From contig JARFNK010000011.1 in NCBI GenBank assembly GCA_029167225.1, positions 62,001 to 126,000 on the forward strand: DNA of 64,000 nucleotides. Reading direction: 5' to 3'. Each line of letters begins with the position of its first letter. Position 1 is the stretch's first letter. This DNA comes from Sphingobium arseniciresistens (lineage in GTDB: Bacteria; Pseudomonadota; Alphaproteobacteria; Sphingomonadales; Sphingomonadaceae). The translations under genes and the position numbers were made by a program. This document shows, in pieces, positions 20,216 to 28,467 of this stretch. The notes below the pieces were generated by a model. The model saw only the letters and a list, made by a program, of their open reading frames with translations, was not told the origin of the DNA and did no database searches.

Positions 20216-21046
20216 TCAGTGGGACAGGAGAGCGCATCGGTTGGCAGCCAGGAGGAGATCCGCGGTGACCCCGCCCAACACCCATTCGCGCAGACGGCTA
20301 TGGCCGTAGGTGCCGGCCACGATCACGCTGGCGGCCTGCTCCTGCGCAACGGCTTCGATCGCGGACGCATCGTCACCTGTGGCCTGCATCACAAGAGGCA
20401 CGGCCGCGATACCATGGCGTTTGAGCCAGTCCGCGACATCGTCGAGTCGCTTGCCCGCCTGCGCCATGTCGTCTTCCGAGGCGATCTCGACGAGCGTGAC
20501 GTGCGATGCCATTTCCAGCAGGGGCAGGGCGTCGAGCGTGGCCCGCCTCGCTTCCCGGCTATCCTTCCACGCAATCATCACCCGGTCGGACGAGAGCCTG
20601 GTCGCACCGGCGGGCACAAGAAGGACCGGCCGACCGGCGCGGATGATCAGGTCGCCCATGTCGACGTTTCGTGTCCGGTCGAGCAGCGAACCGCCCCGGT
20701 CCGGTTTGGTGATCAGGAGGTCCGCGCTGCGGACCTCTTCACCGATATAGTCGGCGATCGACGCCCTGGTAATCGCGAAGCGCCAGTCGAGGTCGGTTAC
20801 CCTGCCGCCGAGCACCGCCCGGAATTCCGTTTCGGCTGCGTCGGCCTCACGTTGAATCTCGGCGAGATTCTGGTCCAGCACCTCGCCGGATATGAAGCCG
20901 TCGCCATACACATATTGGATAGGTTGGCATGCAGCGATGCCAATCACGCTTGCCTGAAACCGCTCGGCGAGTTCGCCCGTGATCTTGAGCAGATCGGCGT
21001 TCGATTTGCCGAGTTCGACGTGGACCATAAGCGTAGCATAGCTCAT
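20216..21046 (-). CDS. Universal stress protein, tandem UspA domains
   Basis: 276 aa from ATG 21046 (AGGAGATGACCCG upstream; longer frame rejected). Domain 1 has 'ITKPDRGGSLLDRTRNVDMGD', domain 2 ends with AGTYGHSRLREWVFGGVTADL, the ATP-loop signature. The opening MSYATLMVHVELGKSNADL is typical of a widespread alphaproteobacterial USP group. First gene of a usp-adh pair. A weaker version of the promoter element (gene strand TAAGTATATCACCC, 21146-21159) lies 100-113 bp upstream. Confidence 0.9.
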   Translation of the reverse strand: MSYATLMVHVELGKSNADLLKITGELAERFQASVIGIAACQPIQYVYGDGFISGEVLDQNLAEIQREADAAETEFRAVLGGRVTDLDWRFAITRASIADYIGEEVRSADLLITKPDRGGSLLDRTRNVDMGDLIIRAGRPVLLVPAGATRLSSDRVMIAWKDSREARRATLDALPLLEMASHVTLVEIASEDDMAQAGKRLDDVADWLKRHGIAAVPLVMQATGDDASAIEAVAQEQAASVIVAGTYGHSRLREWVLGGVTADLLLAANRCALLSH

Positions 21047-21145
21047 CGGGTCATCTCCTGTAGCTGCCCGCGTTCGCGTGTTGCCGGGCCGGCATCTCCA
21101 ATGGATGCGCACGAAATCTACGGTGCCCGCCCACGACCAAATATT

Positions 21146-21159
21146 GGGTGATATACTTA
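21146..21159 (-). promoter_or_regulatory. Weak FixJ-type-like element upstream of usp
   Basis: Gene-strand TAAGTATATCACCC matches the window pattern at about 9 of 14 positions, but is 100-113 bp from the start codon, outside the usual spacing. Listed as a possible divergent member. Confidence 0.25.
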
Positions 21160-21398
21160 TCTCCGCGCCAGCCACGTGATCGCGAGTGGCTATTCGCCAT
21201 GCCAGGAAATTACGTAACCTTACCGATTTGAGCACAGCGGACCCGTGCATAGGAGGGAGGCTCATAAGGTTCACGGTTCAGCCCCGGGAACTAGCGCGCG
21301 AGAAAGCTGTATGGCCGACCACAGCCCGACGTAGCGGCAGCGGTCGTGGCCATGGTGATCGTGTGGATGGCACTTCTTCTGGCAGTAAAGGAAAAGAT

Positions 21399-22034
21399 GT
21401 GAGTGTTTCGACGATTGCTCGTTGCGCCATGACGGGGCTCTTCGCCGCTGTAGGATTGTGCGGCGTACCGGGTGCGCTTCTTGCTCAAATCCCCGAGACC
21501 GCCAGAACCGTTCCGGCAGAAGTGCCTCTCGGTTTCACCCCTGATGGTGACGTCCTGATCCACACAGCCAGCGGATTTCGCTTTCCTGCACAGGTTGCAG
21601 GTTTCACGCGCATGAAGGAGCGCGGGTCAGATCCAAGCGGCGAATATATCGCGATCGGATATGAGCGACAGCTGGGCCGGGACGACAAGATCATCGTACG
21701 GATAGCGATCGTCCATCTGGTGGACATGACGGCCGCAGAACATTACACCATCATGAAGCCGGTCGCGATGTCCCACTTTTCTGCGGTTTCCGTCGTGTCC
21801 GAGACCAAATTCTCAATTGGGGGGCAACAGCATATTCCGGGGTACCGCGGAGTCTTTGCGGGCGAACGAGACGGACATCCCTGGCGCTTCAACCTGACAA
21901 CCGTGGACTTCGGCTACTGGGATGGACGCTTGGCATCGGCCTATCCCGCGGTGCGGGCGAGCGACGCCGAGAGCGCTTTAGACGGGCTTCTTTCCGCGTT
22001 CCGCTGGCAGCGTCCCGTCACGCCAGTGCGGTAA
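21399..22034 (+). CDS. Secreted protein of unknown function
   Basis: 211 aa from GTG 21399, which has AAAGGAAAAGAT directly before it; the frame is open further upstream but without a ribosome site. N-terminal signal peptide: short start, hydrophobic AMTGLFAAVGLCGVPGALLAQ with cleavage near ALLA-Q. The mature part (about 185 aa) has no motif I recognise; it contains 'PAQVAGFTRMKERGSDPSGE' and ends in a helix-like 'ESALDGLLSAFRW'. Probably periplasmic. Flanked by a divergent usp-adh operon and a decayed USP fragment. Confidence 0.65.
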   Translation: MSVSTIARCAMTGLFAAVGLCGVPGALLAQIPETARTVPAEVPLGFTPDGDVLIHTASGFRFPAQVAGFTRMKERGSDPSGEYIAIGYERQLGRDDKIIVRIAIVHLVDMTAAEHYTIMKPVAMSHFSAVSVVSETKFSIGGQQHIPGYRGVFAGERDGHPWRFNLTTVDFGYWDGRLASAYPAVRASDAESALDGLLSAFRWQRPVTPVR

Positions 22035-22103
22035 GGTTCGTACCGGGATATGCTTTTACAGAATGCCAACGGGATGGATGGATTTTGAAATAGTCGGGTT
22101 TGA

Positions 22104-22220
22104 AACGGCCGCGCTGACGGCGTCGGCACCTACGGGCGTTCACGGTTGAGGGAGAACGTCTTCGGCGGCGTCACGCGTGAACTGCTGCGCGGCGCGATTT
22201 CGATCCTGCCGGAGCATTGA
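22104..22220 (+). pseudogene. C-terminal remnant of a universal stress protein
   Basis: A 38-codon stretch in frame, after a stop at 22101, reads GTYGRSRLRENVFGGVTREL and then LLRGAISILPEH before TGA at 22218-22220. This is the conserved C-terminal ATP loop of a USP (compare GTYGHSRLREWVFGGVT in the usp at 20216). Nothing upstream encodes the remaining Usp fold, so a whole USP gene has been lost or truncated here. Positions 22221-22386 between it and lysR hold no gene I can support. Confidence 0.75.
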
Positions 22221-22386
22221 TGGCTAACTAACCAGCGCGCCGCGCGGGCAGCAAGCTGTTCGTCAACGATGGCTTCGCGTATCATTGGCATCCGCTCAGG
22301 ACCAGCGTCGCGCTGCTCCGGTTCTGCCAGCATGCTTTGGGCGATCATGAGCTTAGGGATCACGCCGATAGTGCTGAGCACGACCT

Positions 22387-23346
22387 TTAGCATGGACGGG
22401 CCAACTTTGTGGCACGAACATCCGGGTGAACCAGGATTTCGCGTCCCAGTAGATCGACGAGCCAGTCAGCGAAGACCTGCAATCTTCGCGAAAGATGCTG
22501 ACGGTGCGGATAGAGTAAGGTCATCGGCATGGATCCCGCGCGATGATCCGGCATCACCTCGATCAGTTCCCCAGCGGCAAGGTGCGCCTTCACGTCATAA
22601 GCTGGTATCTGGATGAGGCCGAGGCCCGCCAGACAGCAGGCGATGTAGGCTTCGGCGCTATTCACGGTAACGAAACCGGACATGGCCAGCATTCTCGTCG
22701 TGCTGTCCTCGATCCATTCCCAGTCCTCGACCCGGCCGCTCGACGGCGATGCGTAACGGACTGCCCGATGGGTATGGAGGTCCATCGGCACAATCGGAAC
22801 GCCATGGCGCGCGATGTAATCGGGGCTGGCGACATTGATCAGCGCCAATTCACCGACTGACCGGGCGATCATGCCGGAATCTACGAGTGGCCCGACCCGC
22901 AACACGCAATCGACACTGTCCTCGACAAGGTTGACCGCGCGATCGGTGACCCCCAGGCCGATCTCGATATCAGGGTAGCGGGCGAAGAACTCCGGCAGCG
23001 CGGGAGCAATGACGAGACGCCCGATCCGTCCCGGCACGTCGATGCGCAACATACCGCTCGGTCCCAGCGAAGTCTGGCGGAACAAGCCCTCGGTCTCCTC
23101 GACATCGGCAATCAGCCGCAGGCAGCGGTCGTAGAAAGCAACGCCGTCCTGTGTTGGCGTAACGCGGCGGGTCGTGCGATGCAGCAGGCGCGCCCCGACG
23201 CGCCCCTCCAGGTCCTGAATGGCAGCCGATACCGAGGAGCGCGGCATCCCCAGCATATCGGCAGCGCGGGTGAAACTCGCGCATTCGACGACGCGGACAA
23301 ATGTCCTGAAAAGGTCGATACGATCCACTTGCCCCCACTCCGTCAT
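22387..23346 (-). CDS. LysR-family transcriptional regulator
   Basis: About 319 aa from ATG 23346 (AGGCGA upstream); ATG 23370 is an alternative. N-terminal winged helix-turn-helix with SFTRAADMLGMPRSSVSAA and ARLLHRTTRRVTPTQDG, then the LysR substrate-binding domain. Divergent from the SDR gene at 23464; a perfect palindrome lies between them. By the usual LysR rule it likely controls that SDR in response to an unknown inducer. Confidence 0.88.
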   Translation of the reverse strand: MTEWGQVDRIDLFRTFVRVVECASFTRAADMLGMPRSSVSAAIQDLEGRVGARLLHRTTRRVTPTQDGVAFYDRCLRLIADVEETEGLFRQTSLGPSGMLRIDVPGRIGRLVIAPALPEFFARYPDIEIGLGVTDRAVNLVEDSVDCVLRVGPLVDSGMIARSVGELALINVASPDYIARHGVPIVPMDLHTHRAVRYASPSSGRVEDWEWIEDSTTRMLAMSGFVTVNSAEAYIACCLAGLGLIQIPAYDVKAHLAAGELIEVMPDHRAGSMPMTLLYPHRQHLSRRLQVFADWLVDLLGREILVHPDVRATKLARPC

Positions 23347-23358
23347 TGTTCGCCTGTG

Positions 23359-23375
23359 CTGACATGTCATGTCAG
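23359..23375. promoter_or_regulatory. Perfect 17-bp palindrome between lysR and SDR
   Basis: CTGACATG-T-CATGTCAG, perfect eight-base arms, 13-29 bp before the lysR start and about 90 bp before the SDR start. Position in the divergent promoter suggests the LysR operator, although the palindrome is tighter than the usual T-N11-A site. Confidence 0.5.
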
Positions 23376-23463
23376 AATGATCGGCTTTATGGAAACAATC
23401 GAGAGGGTAGGTTGATCTCACCCGGCGTCGTGGCCGATCCCAATATTCAACAGGAGGCCGCGC

Positions 23464-24237
23464 ATGGTCGATCATAGCATCAAGGGTAAAACCGTTCTCA
23501 TTGCAGGCGGCGCTAAGAACCTGGGTGGATTGCTTGCCGCCGATCTCGCGCTCCACGGCGCGAAAGCTATCGCTGTTCATTACAACAGCGCGTCAACCGC
23601 GGCTGACGCGGAGCAGACGGTCGCGGCAATCAAGGCGGCTGGCGCAGAGGCTATCGCTTTCCAGGCCGACCTCACCACGGCGGGCGCAGTCGAGAAGTTG
23701 TTCGCCGACACCATCGCCGCCATCGGCAACCCCGACATAGCGATCAACACCGTGGGCAAGGTACTCAAGAAGCCGTTCGTCGAAATCAGCGAAGGCGAAT
23801 ATGACGAGATGACGGCGGTCAATTCCAAGTCCGCCTTCTTCTTCCTGAAGGAAGCGGGGCGGCATCTGAACGACAATGGCAAGATCGTCACCCTGGTCAC
23901 TTCGCTGCTCGGCGCGTTCACGCCGTTCTACGCCGCCTATGCGGGCACCAAGGCGCCCGTGGAACATTTTACGCGGGCAGCGTCGAAGGAATTCGGCGAG
24001 CGCGGCATCTCCGTGACGGCGATCGGGCCGGGGCCGATGGACACGCCCTTCTTCTACCCGGCCGAAGGCACGGATGCCGTCGCTTATCACAAGACAGCCG
24101 CTGCTCTATCAGCGTTCACCAGGACCGGCCTTACGGACATCGAGGACATCGTGCCCTTCATCCGGTTCCTTGTTTCGGATGGCTGGTGGATGACCGGCCA
24201 GACCATCCTCGTCAACGGCGGCTACACGACCAAGTGA
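23464..24237 (+). CDS. Short-chain dehydrogenase/reductase
   Basis: 257 aa classical SDR. Nucleotide motif IAGGAKNLGG near 13-22 (TGxxxGxG variant), NTVGK in place of the usual NNAG, catalytic serine in TSLLGAF and YAGTK as the YxxxK pair, C-terminal WMTGQTILVNGGY. AGGAGG stands seven bases before the ATG. The GGAKNLGG variant is common in a subgroup of SDRs regulated by adjacent LysR proteins. Divergent from the LysR gene. Substrate unknown. Confidence 0.88.
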   Translation: MVDHSIKGKTVLIAGGAKNLGGLLAADLALHGAKAIAVHYNSASTAADAEQTVAAIKAAGAEAIAFQADLTTAGAVEKLFADTIAAIGNPDIAINTVGKVLKKPFVEISEGEYDEMTAVNSKSAFFFLKEAGRHLNDNGKIVTLVTSLLGAFTPFYAAYAGTKAPVEHFTRAASKEFGERGISVTAIGPGPMDTPFFYPAEGTDAVAYHKTAAALSAFTRTGLTDIEDIVPFIRFLVSDGWWMTGQTILVNGGYTTK

Positions 24238-24267
24238 AGGGCCAGCCCACTCTGCAGTGCGGCCCTT
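24237..24267. terminator. Stem-loop after SDR gene
   Basis: AAGGGCC, 17-base loop, GGCCCTT: seven perfect pairs between the convergent SDR and kinase genes. The loop contains CACTCTGCAGTGC, a sequence also found near 179. No strong T-run. Confidence 0.35.
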
Positions 24268-24314
24268 AAGCCTGAAAATCCGCGCTCCTGAAGCCATCAT
24301 GGCCACCCGATCGT

Positions 24315-25946
24315 TCACACGCCGTCAACTTGCGATCCCAGAATGCCACGGGCGGTGGCCGCGATATGTTCAAGCGGACCCGTTGCTTGGACGCATCGCC
24401 AAGGTCCAAGATCGCCAATCGTCAGGTCGCCTTGAGCTCTCGCAACGGCGACATCGGCGTCGGATGCGTCGACACCGCGCCCTTCGACCCGACGCAGTCG
24501 GGTATCAGGAGCCGCTTCAAGCCACAGCCCATTGAAAGGCACACCGGCTCGATCGGCGATCGCCTCGATCTCGAGCCGATGAGAGAGTTGTGCGAACACT
24601 GCATCCACAATGACCGACTGGCCGCAGGACAAGGCAGCAAAGGCCAGCTTGTCGGCGCAGTCATAGACCGATGCGGCCGCCTGGTCGGAATAGCTATTTC
24701 GAGGCAGTCTTTCTTCCGGAGGAAGCCCGGCAAGACGCTTGCGCAGGACGTCGTTGCGAAGAATTCTTGCTCCCGGAGCGCGTCCGATGCCGCCGGCCAG
24801 GACACGTGCCAGACTGGATTTGCCCGTTCCGGACAGGCCGCCGATTACCACCAGCCGCGGCCGAGCAGGCTGAAGGAGGGCTAGCGCCAGATCGAGGTAG
24901 CTGCGTGCATTGTCGGCCGTCGATCGGTCTGCGCCGGCGCGCATCGCCTGCGCAGCGAGGACGTGGGCCCGTATCGTGGCACGCACCGAAAGGAAGAGCG
25001 GCATCAGCGCGACACCATCTTCATCTTCGCCTGACACATCCAGATAGCGGTTGAAGACGAGACTGGCTTCGGTGCGCAGGTTACGATGCCAAAGGTCCAT
25101 CAGCAGAAAGGCGAGGTCGTAGAGAACATCGATCGTCGCGAGCTCGGTGCTGAATTCGAGGCAGTCGAACAGCGTGGGCCTGTCCTCGATGAGAGCGATG
25201 TTGGCGAGGTGAAGATCGCCATGGGCGTGGCGCACGCGGCCCCGTGCACCGCGAGCATCGAGCAATGGCGCCATCTTCGCCGTCAGATCGAGCAGGCGCC
25301 TGCCCAGCAGGCTGGATTGTTCGGGGTCGAGGACATCAGGGCAACGTGCCATGCTGTCGACATTGCCTTCGACGACGCTTTGAAAGCGGGCCGACCCCGA
25401 GTCGGTCGCAAAGACTTCCGCTGCAGCATGGAAGGCGGCAATCTGATCGGCGAGCGCCATCAGCATTCGCTCGTCGAGGTGACCATGGGCGGCCTTCTCG
25501 TCGAGCAATGCATCGTCGGGAAAGCGCTGCATCTCGAGGATCCAGTCGATGGTATCTCCGACGCCTCCGACTTCCAGGCGACCATTAGGGCTTTGGCTGA
25601 TGGGATGCACCGCACGGTAGAGTTGCGGCGCTGTCCGCCGGTTGAGGCGCAGTTCAGTTTCGAGGGCGTCGCGCCGCCGCTCGGGCGTAGAGAAGTCGAG
25701 ATAGCCAAACGTCACGGCACGTTTGATCTTCCACGCCCGATCCCCTTCGAGAAATATACTGGCGCAGTGGGTGTCGATGCGCCGCGGGATTTCGCGGCTG
25801 TCGAACGCCTGGCCGCTTTCGAGGAAGGCGATAACATCTTTCTGGCCGTCTTGGCAGGGCGCTCCTGATCGCTGTGCGGCCATGTCGTCAGATCCGGCCC
25901 GTGACGCGGAAGGCACGGCGGGCAGGCCTCCCATCGAACACGCCAT
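24315..25946 (-). CDS. APH-like kinase fused to AAA/P-loop kinase
   Basis: 543 aa bifunctional protein. N-terminal aminoglycoside-phosphotransferase-like fold (about 30-335) with HAHGDLHLAN at 240-249 (Brenner motif) and LFDCLEF near 259-265. C-terminal P-loop kinase (about 360-540) with GGLSGTGKSS at 369-378 and VDAVFAQLSHR. This is the COG2187/COG0645 fusion common in proteobacteria; physiological substrate is unknown, and resistance should not be assumed. ATG 25946 is used; ATG 25883 is an alternative start closer to the conserved fold. Often seen next to USP/low-oxygen genes. Confidence 0.82.
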   Translation of the reverse strand: MACSMGGLPAVPSASRAGSDDMAAQRSGAPCQDGQKDVIAFLESGQAFDSREIPRRIDTHCASIFLEGDRAWKIKRAVTFGYLDFSTPERRRDALETELRLNRRTAPQLYRAVHPISQSPNGRLEVGGVGDTIDWILEMQRFPDDALLDEKAAHGHLDERMLMALADQIAAFHAAAEVFATDSGSARFQSVVEGNVDSMARCPDVLDPEQSSLLGRRLLDLTAKMAPLLDARGARGRVRHAHGDLHLANIALIEDRPTLFDCLEFSTELATIDVLYDLAFLLMDLWHRNLRTEASLVFNRYLDVSGEDEDGVALMPLFLSVRATIRAHVLAAQAMRAGADRSTADNARSYLDLALALLQPARPRLVVIGGLSGTGKSSLARVLAGGIGRAPGARILRNDVLRKRLAGLPPEERLPRNSYSDQAAASVYDCADKLAFAALSCGQSVIVDAVFAQLSHRLEIEAIADRAGVPFNGLWLEAAPDTRLRRVEGRGVDASDADVAVARAQGDLTIGDLGPWRCVQATGPLEHIAATARGILGSQVDGV

Positions 25947-25990
25947 CCCCGCAATCCTTCCGGCACGAGCATCGACTGGGTCCAGCGGGA

Positions 25991-26242
25991 TCAGGCGAAC
26001 AGCGCATGCTCACCTGTTTCCTCGATCGGCTCCGGCACGACCAGCTGGTCATGGTCCTGATGAAGATGGTGCGGGTGCTGAAGCCGTGGCATGTGCGGGT
26101 AGAAAGTATCGACGACCGCGTTCCACCAGAGCGTGTAGAACGTCATCGGCGCTGCCCAAAACCGTTGAGCGACGAGCATCGGTTCCAGCGCGGACGGAGC
26201 GTCCGACTGTCGCGGCACTTCTGGCGTAGGTGCATGAGCCAT
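25991..26242 (-). CDS. Small 83-aa protein, unknown function
   Basis: 83 aa with AGAGGAAG correctly spaced before ATG 26242 and a strong candidate FixJ-type box 60-73 bp upstream. Composition: proline/alanine-rich N-terminus, a central aromatic segment 'FWAAPMTFYTLWWNAVVDTF', and a histidine-rich tail 'HPHHLHQDHDQ'. The aromatic segment could be an amphipathic or membrane-associated helix; the His/Asp run could bind metal. I do not recognise a family. Real expression is supported by the ribosome site and promoter element rather than by homology. Confidence 0.6.
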   Translation of the reverse strand: MAHAPTPEVPRQSDAPSALEPMLVAQRFWAAPMTFYTLWWNAVVDTFYPHMPRLQHPHHLHQDHDQLVVPEPIEETGEHALFA

Positions 26243-26301
26243 TCGAGCTTCCTCTGACGAGTCGCACCAAAGATTAGGGCTGGGTCAGAATCGGCCCCAT
26301 T

Positions 26302-26315
26302 GGGGAGTCTACCTA
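26302..26315 (-). promoter_or_regulatory. Candidate FixJ-type box upstream of 83-aa gene
   Basis: Gene-strand TAGGTAGACTCCCC, 60-73 bp before ATG 26242; one of the three best copies with an intact CCCC end. Confidence 0.55.
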
Positions 26316-26483
26316 GCGGCCAATACCTTGCACCTGATACCTGGTCAGCGTCCGTCTGCTGCCCGCTCCACTTGCGGTCGTCGACACAAATTCACCAGTA
26401 GCTCTAAGTCCGCCGTCCATTCAGCAACTGCTCTGCATGAACTCCAGCTTGGCCGTTGCGTGTCGGCGTGACAGATTAGCCAG

Positions 26484-27119
26484 ATGGGCACTGATCTGCA
26501 TTCCGATCCAACCTCGCGATCTTCGGCGTCGTTGCCGGGCGTCCTGTTCCTGCTGGCAATCCTATCGACCCTGGTCGTGATCTGGACCACGGTGCTGCCG
26601 ATGATCGACGCCGAGGCATGGCCCCGCCATGCCGGGCATTTGCGGCTCATCCTTACCCATGTCACCGGCGGTCTTTCCATGATCGTTCTGGGGGCCGCAG
26701 CCCTGTTCATCGGCTGGACGCGGCGGTTGTTCCGCTGGCACCGCTGGGTCGGGCGCGCCTATCTGATACTCGGATCGATGGCCGCGATCCTTGTCTTCGT
26801 GCTGGGGGCGATCGCGCCGCACGACCCGAGAAGTCTCTATATCGCTACCGACACGCTTGCTCTCGTCTGGTTGGCCGTCGCCGGGATGGGATGGCGCGCT
26901 GCCCGCAACCGGCGCTTCGCGTCGCATCGCGAGTGGATGATCCGCAGCTACGTCCTGAGTTGGACCTTCGTCGGCTGCCGTCTGGCGACGACGATCGACT
27001 TCTACCCCTGGCTTGGAATCGAGGGCGTGACGGCGGCGGTGTGGGTCAACTGGATCGTGCCGTTGATCATCTGCGAGGTCGCCCTACGCTGGCGGGATGG
27101 CAGCCGACTTCCCGCGTAA
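26484..27119 (+). CDS. DUF2306-type membrane protein
   Basis: 211 aa with about six transmembrane helices (first near 18-40). Conserved-looking loop residues: 'HVTGGLSMIVLG', 'RWHRWVGRAYL', 'SHREWMIRSYVLSW', typical of DUF2306 proteins, whose histidines suggest a heme- or redox-type membrane protein, unproven. Weak ribosome site at ATG 26484. Sits alone between a minus-strand small gene and the usp-ndvB pair; the following 330 bp (27120-27450) hold only a promoter-like element near 27283. Confidence 0.75.
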   Translation: MGTDLHSDPTSRSSASLPGVLFLLAILSTLVVIWTTVLPMIDAEAWPRHAGHLRLILTHVTGGLSMIVLGAAALFIGWTRRLFRWHRWVGRAYLILGSMAAILVFVLGAIAPHDPRSLYIATDTLALVWLAVAGMGWRAARNRRFASHREWMIRSYVLSWTFVGCRLATTIDFYPWLGIEGVTAAVWVNWIVPLIICEVALRWRDGSRLPA

Positions 27120-27282
27120 GCGCCTGGAGGCCGCGAAAATGCCCACCGTCGCATAGCCAGCAGGTCTCGACGTTTGCACAGGGTCCCAAGCGAACTGACC
27201 ACCAGAGTACGCGCAGGCCAGCGGCAGGAAAGACACGCGCGTTTGGCCGTTATGCTGAGAAGTGCGGACCGCGTGCGATCCA

Positions 27283-27296
27283 TCCGTAAATCCCCC
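27283..27296 (+). promoter_or_regulatory. Candidate FixJ-type box upstream of usp-ndvB
   Basis: TCCGTAAATCCCCC, same orientation relative to the gene as the other boxes and matching about 11 of 14 positions, but about 155 bp from the start at 27451, so a long leader would be needed. The rest of 27120-27450 holds no gene I can support. Confidence 0.4.
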
Positions 27297-27450
27297 TATT
27301 TCGGCAGGACTGTCGTTCCGCCACGCTGCATTGAAAGACGCGATTAGCGGCGACCCGGCTGGCTCGATGAGAGCGTGCCTGTTGCCCGCACGACAAGCCC
27401 TGCTCGGCAGCAGACGTCGCGTTTCACGAACGACCAGAGGAGATCGTGAC

Positions 27451-28464
27451 ATGCCGGCATGCAAAACGCTTTCGCCAATCGCGACGACCGAGCCCGCCAA
27501 GGCAACGTTCAACATCATTGCTTGCGTGGGCCGTGGCCCGCATGCCGACTTCATCGTCCCGCACGCGCTTGCGGTGGGAAAGGCGCTGGGTGCGCCCGTC
27601 ACATTGCTGCAGGTTCTCGAGGCCCAGGCTGTGCGCGACCCCCGGCCTGACCCGATCGAATGGGATATGCGGCGTCATGACGCTCGCAAAATGCTGGGTG
27701 GCCTCGCAATGGTCGCTGGCGACCCGTCGGGACGCGCCGACATCGCCCTTGCGGAAGGCCGGACCGTCGATGAGATTTGCCGCTACGCCAACGGCAAGGC
27801 AGAGTGCGTCATCATTCTTGGCCGTGGCGCCGGGGAAGACGTCGATCCACGCCGGATAGGCAGCACGGTCCACAATGTCGCAGGGCGCGCGCCTGGCTCG
27901 ATCCTGCTCGTGCCCAACGATGCCAACGCCGATCCGGCACCGCGCTACCGACGGATCCTGGTACCGGTGGACGGCTCCGCCTGGGCCGAAAGCGTGCTTC
28001 CACTCGCTGTACGGATGGCAAGAGCCAACGATGCCGAACTGATCCTCGTTCATGTCGTGCCGACGCCTGAACTGACCGAGATCGGTCCGCTCGAGCCCGA
28101 AGATATCCAGCTCCGCGCCCGTGTCGTCGAGCGCAACGAGCGCACGGCGGAAGCCTATCTGGCGCGGGTCAAAGCCTATCTGGCGCAGAATGGGGTTCAT
28201 GTTCGCACGCTGTCGCATCGAAGCGACGACGTTCGTGCCTCCCTGGTCGACCTGATCCGTAGCGAGGCGGCCGATCTGGTCGTTCTCTCTGCACGGGGAC
28301 ATGGCGGACGATACCATGCCGACCTGCGCTATGGCAGCGTCTCGGCCTATCTGATGGCGCAATCACCCGTGCCGCTGCTGATCGTGCGCCCGCGTGAAAG
28401 CGAGACCGCAGGATTGCGGGACGAAAGCATCCATCTGCGGCGTCCTTCGGTTGGGCAAGGTTGA
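27451..28464 (+). CDS. Universal stress protein, tandem UspA domains
   Basis: 337 aa from ATG 27451 (GAGGAG eight bases upstream); longer frame to 27262 rejected. Two Usp domains: residues about 22-150, with GRGAGEDVDPRRIGSTVHNV, and about 160-320, beginning RRILVPVDGSAWAES and ending SARGHGGRYHADLRYGSVSAYL. The second domain is a canonical ATP-binding Usp domain. Three bases separate it from ndvB, so the two are almost certainly one transcript. Confidence 0.88.
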   Translation: MPACKTLSPIATTEPAKATFNIIACVGRGPHADFIVPHALAVGKALGAPVTLLQVLEAQAVRDPRPDPIEWDMRRHDARKMLGGLAMVAGDPSGRADIALAEGRTVDEICRYANGKAECVIILGRGAGEDVDPRRIGSTVHNVAGRAPGSILLVPNDANADPAPRYRRILVPVDGSAWAESVLPLAVRMARANDAELILVHVVPTPELTEIGPLEPEDIQLRARVVERNERTAEAYLARVKAYLAQNGVHVRTLSHRSDDVRASLVDLIRSEAADLVVLSARGHGGRYHADLRYGSVSAYLMAQSPVPLLIVRPRESETAGLRDESIHLRRPSVGQG

Positions 28465-28467
28465 CGC

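Noticed and set aside
22130-22393. 87-aa minus-strand frame starting at the lysR stop (ATGCTAA overlap)
   Set aside because: The overlap looks like coupling, but there is no ribosome site or family, and its 3' third is antisense to the USP remnant, whose coding signature is clear.
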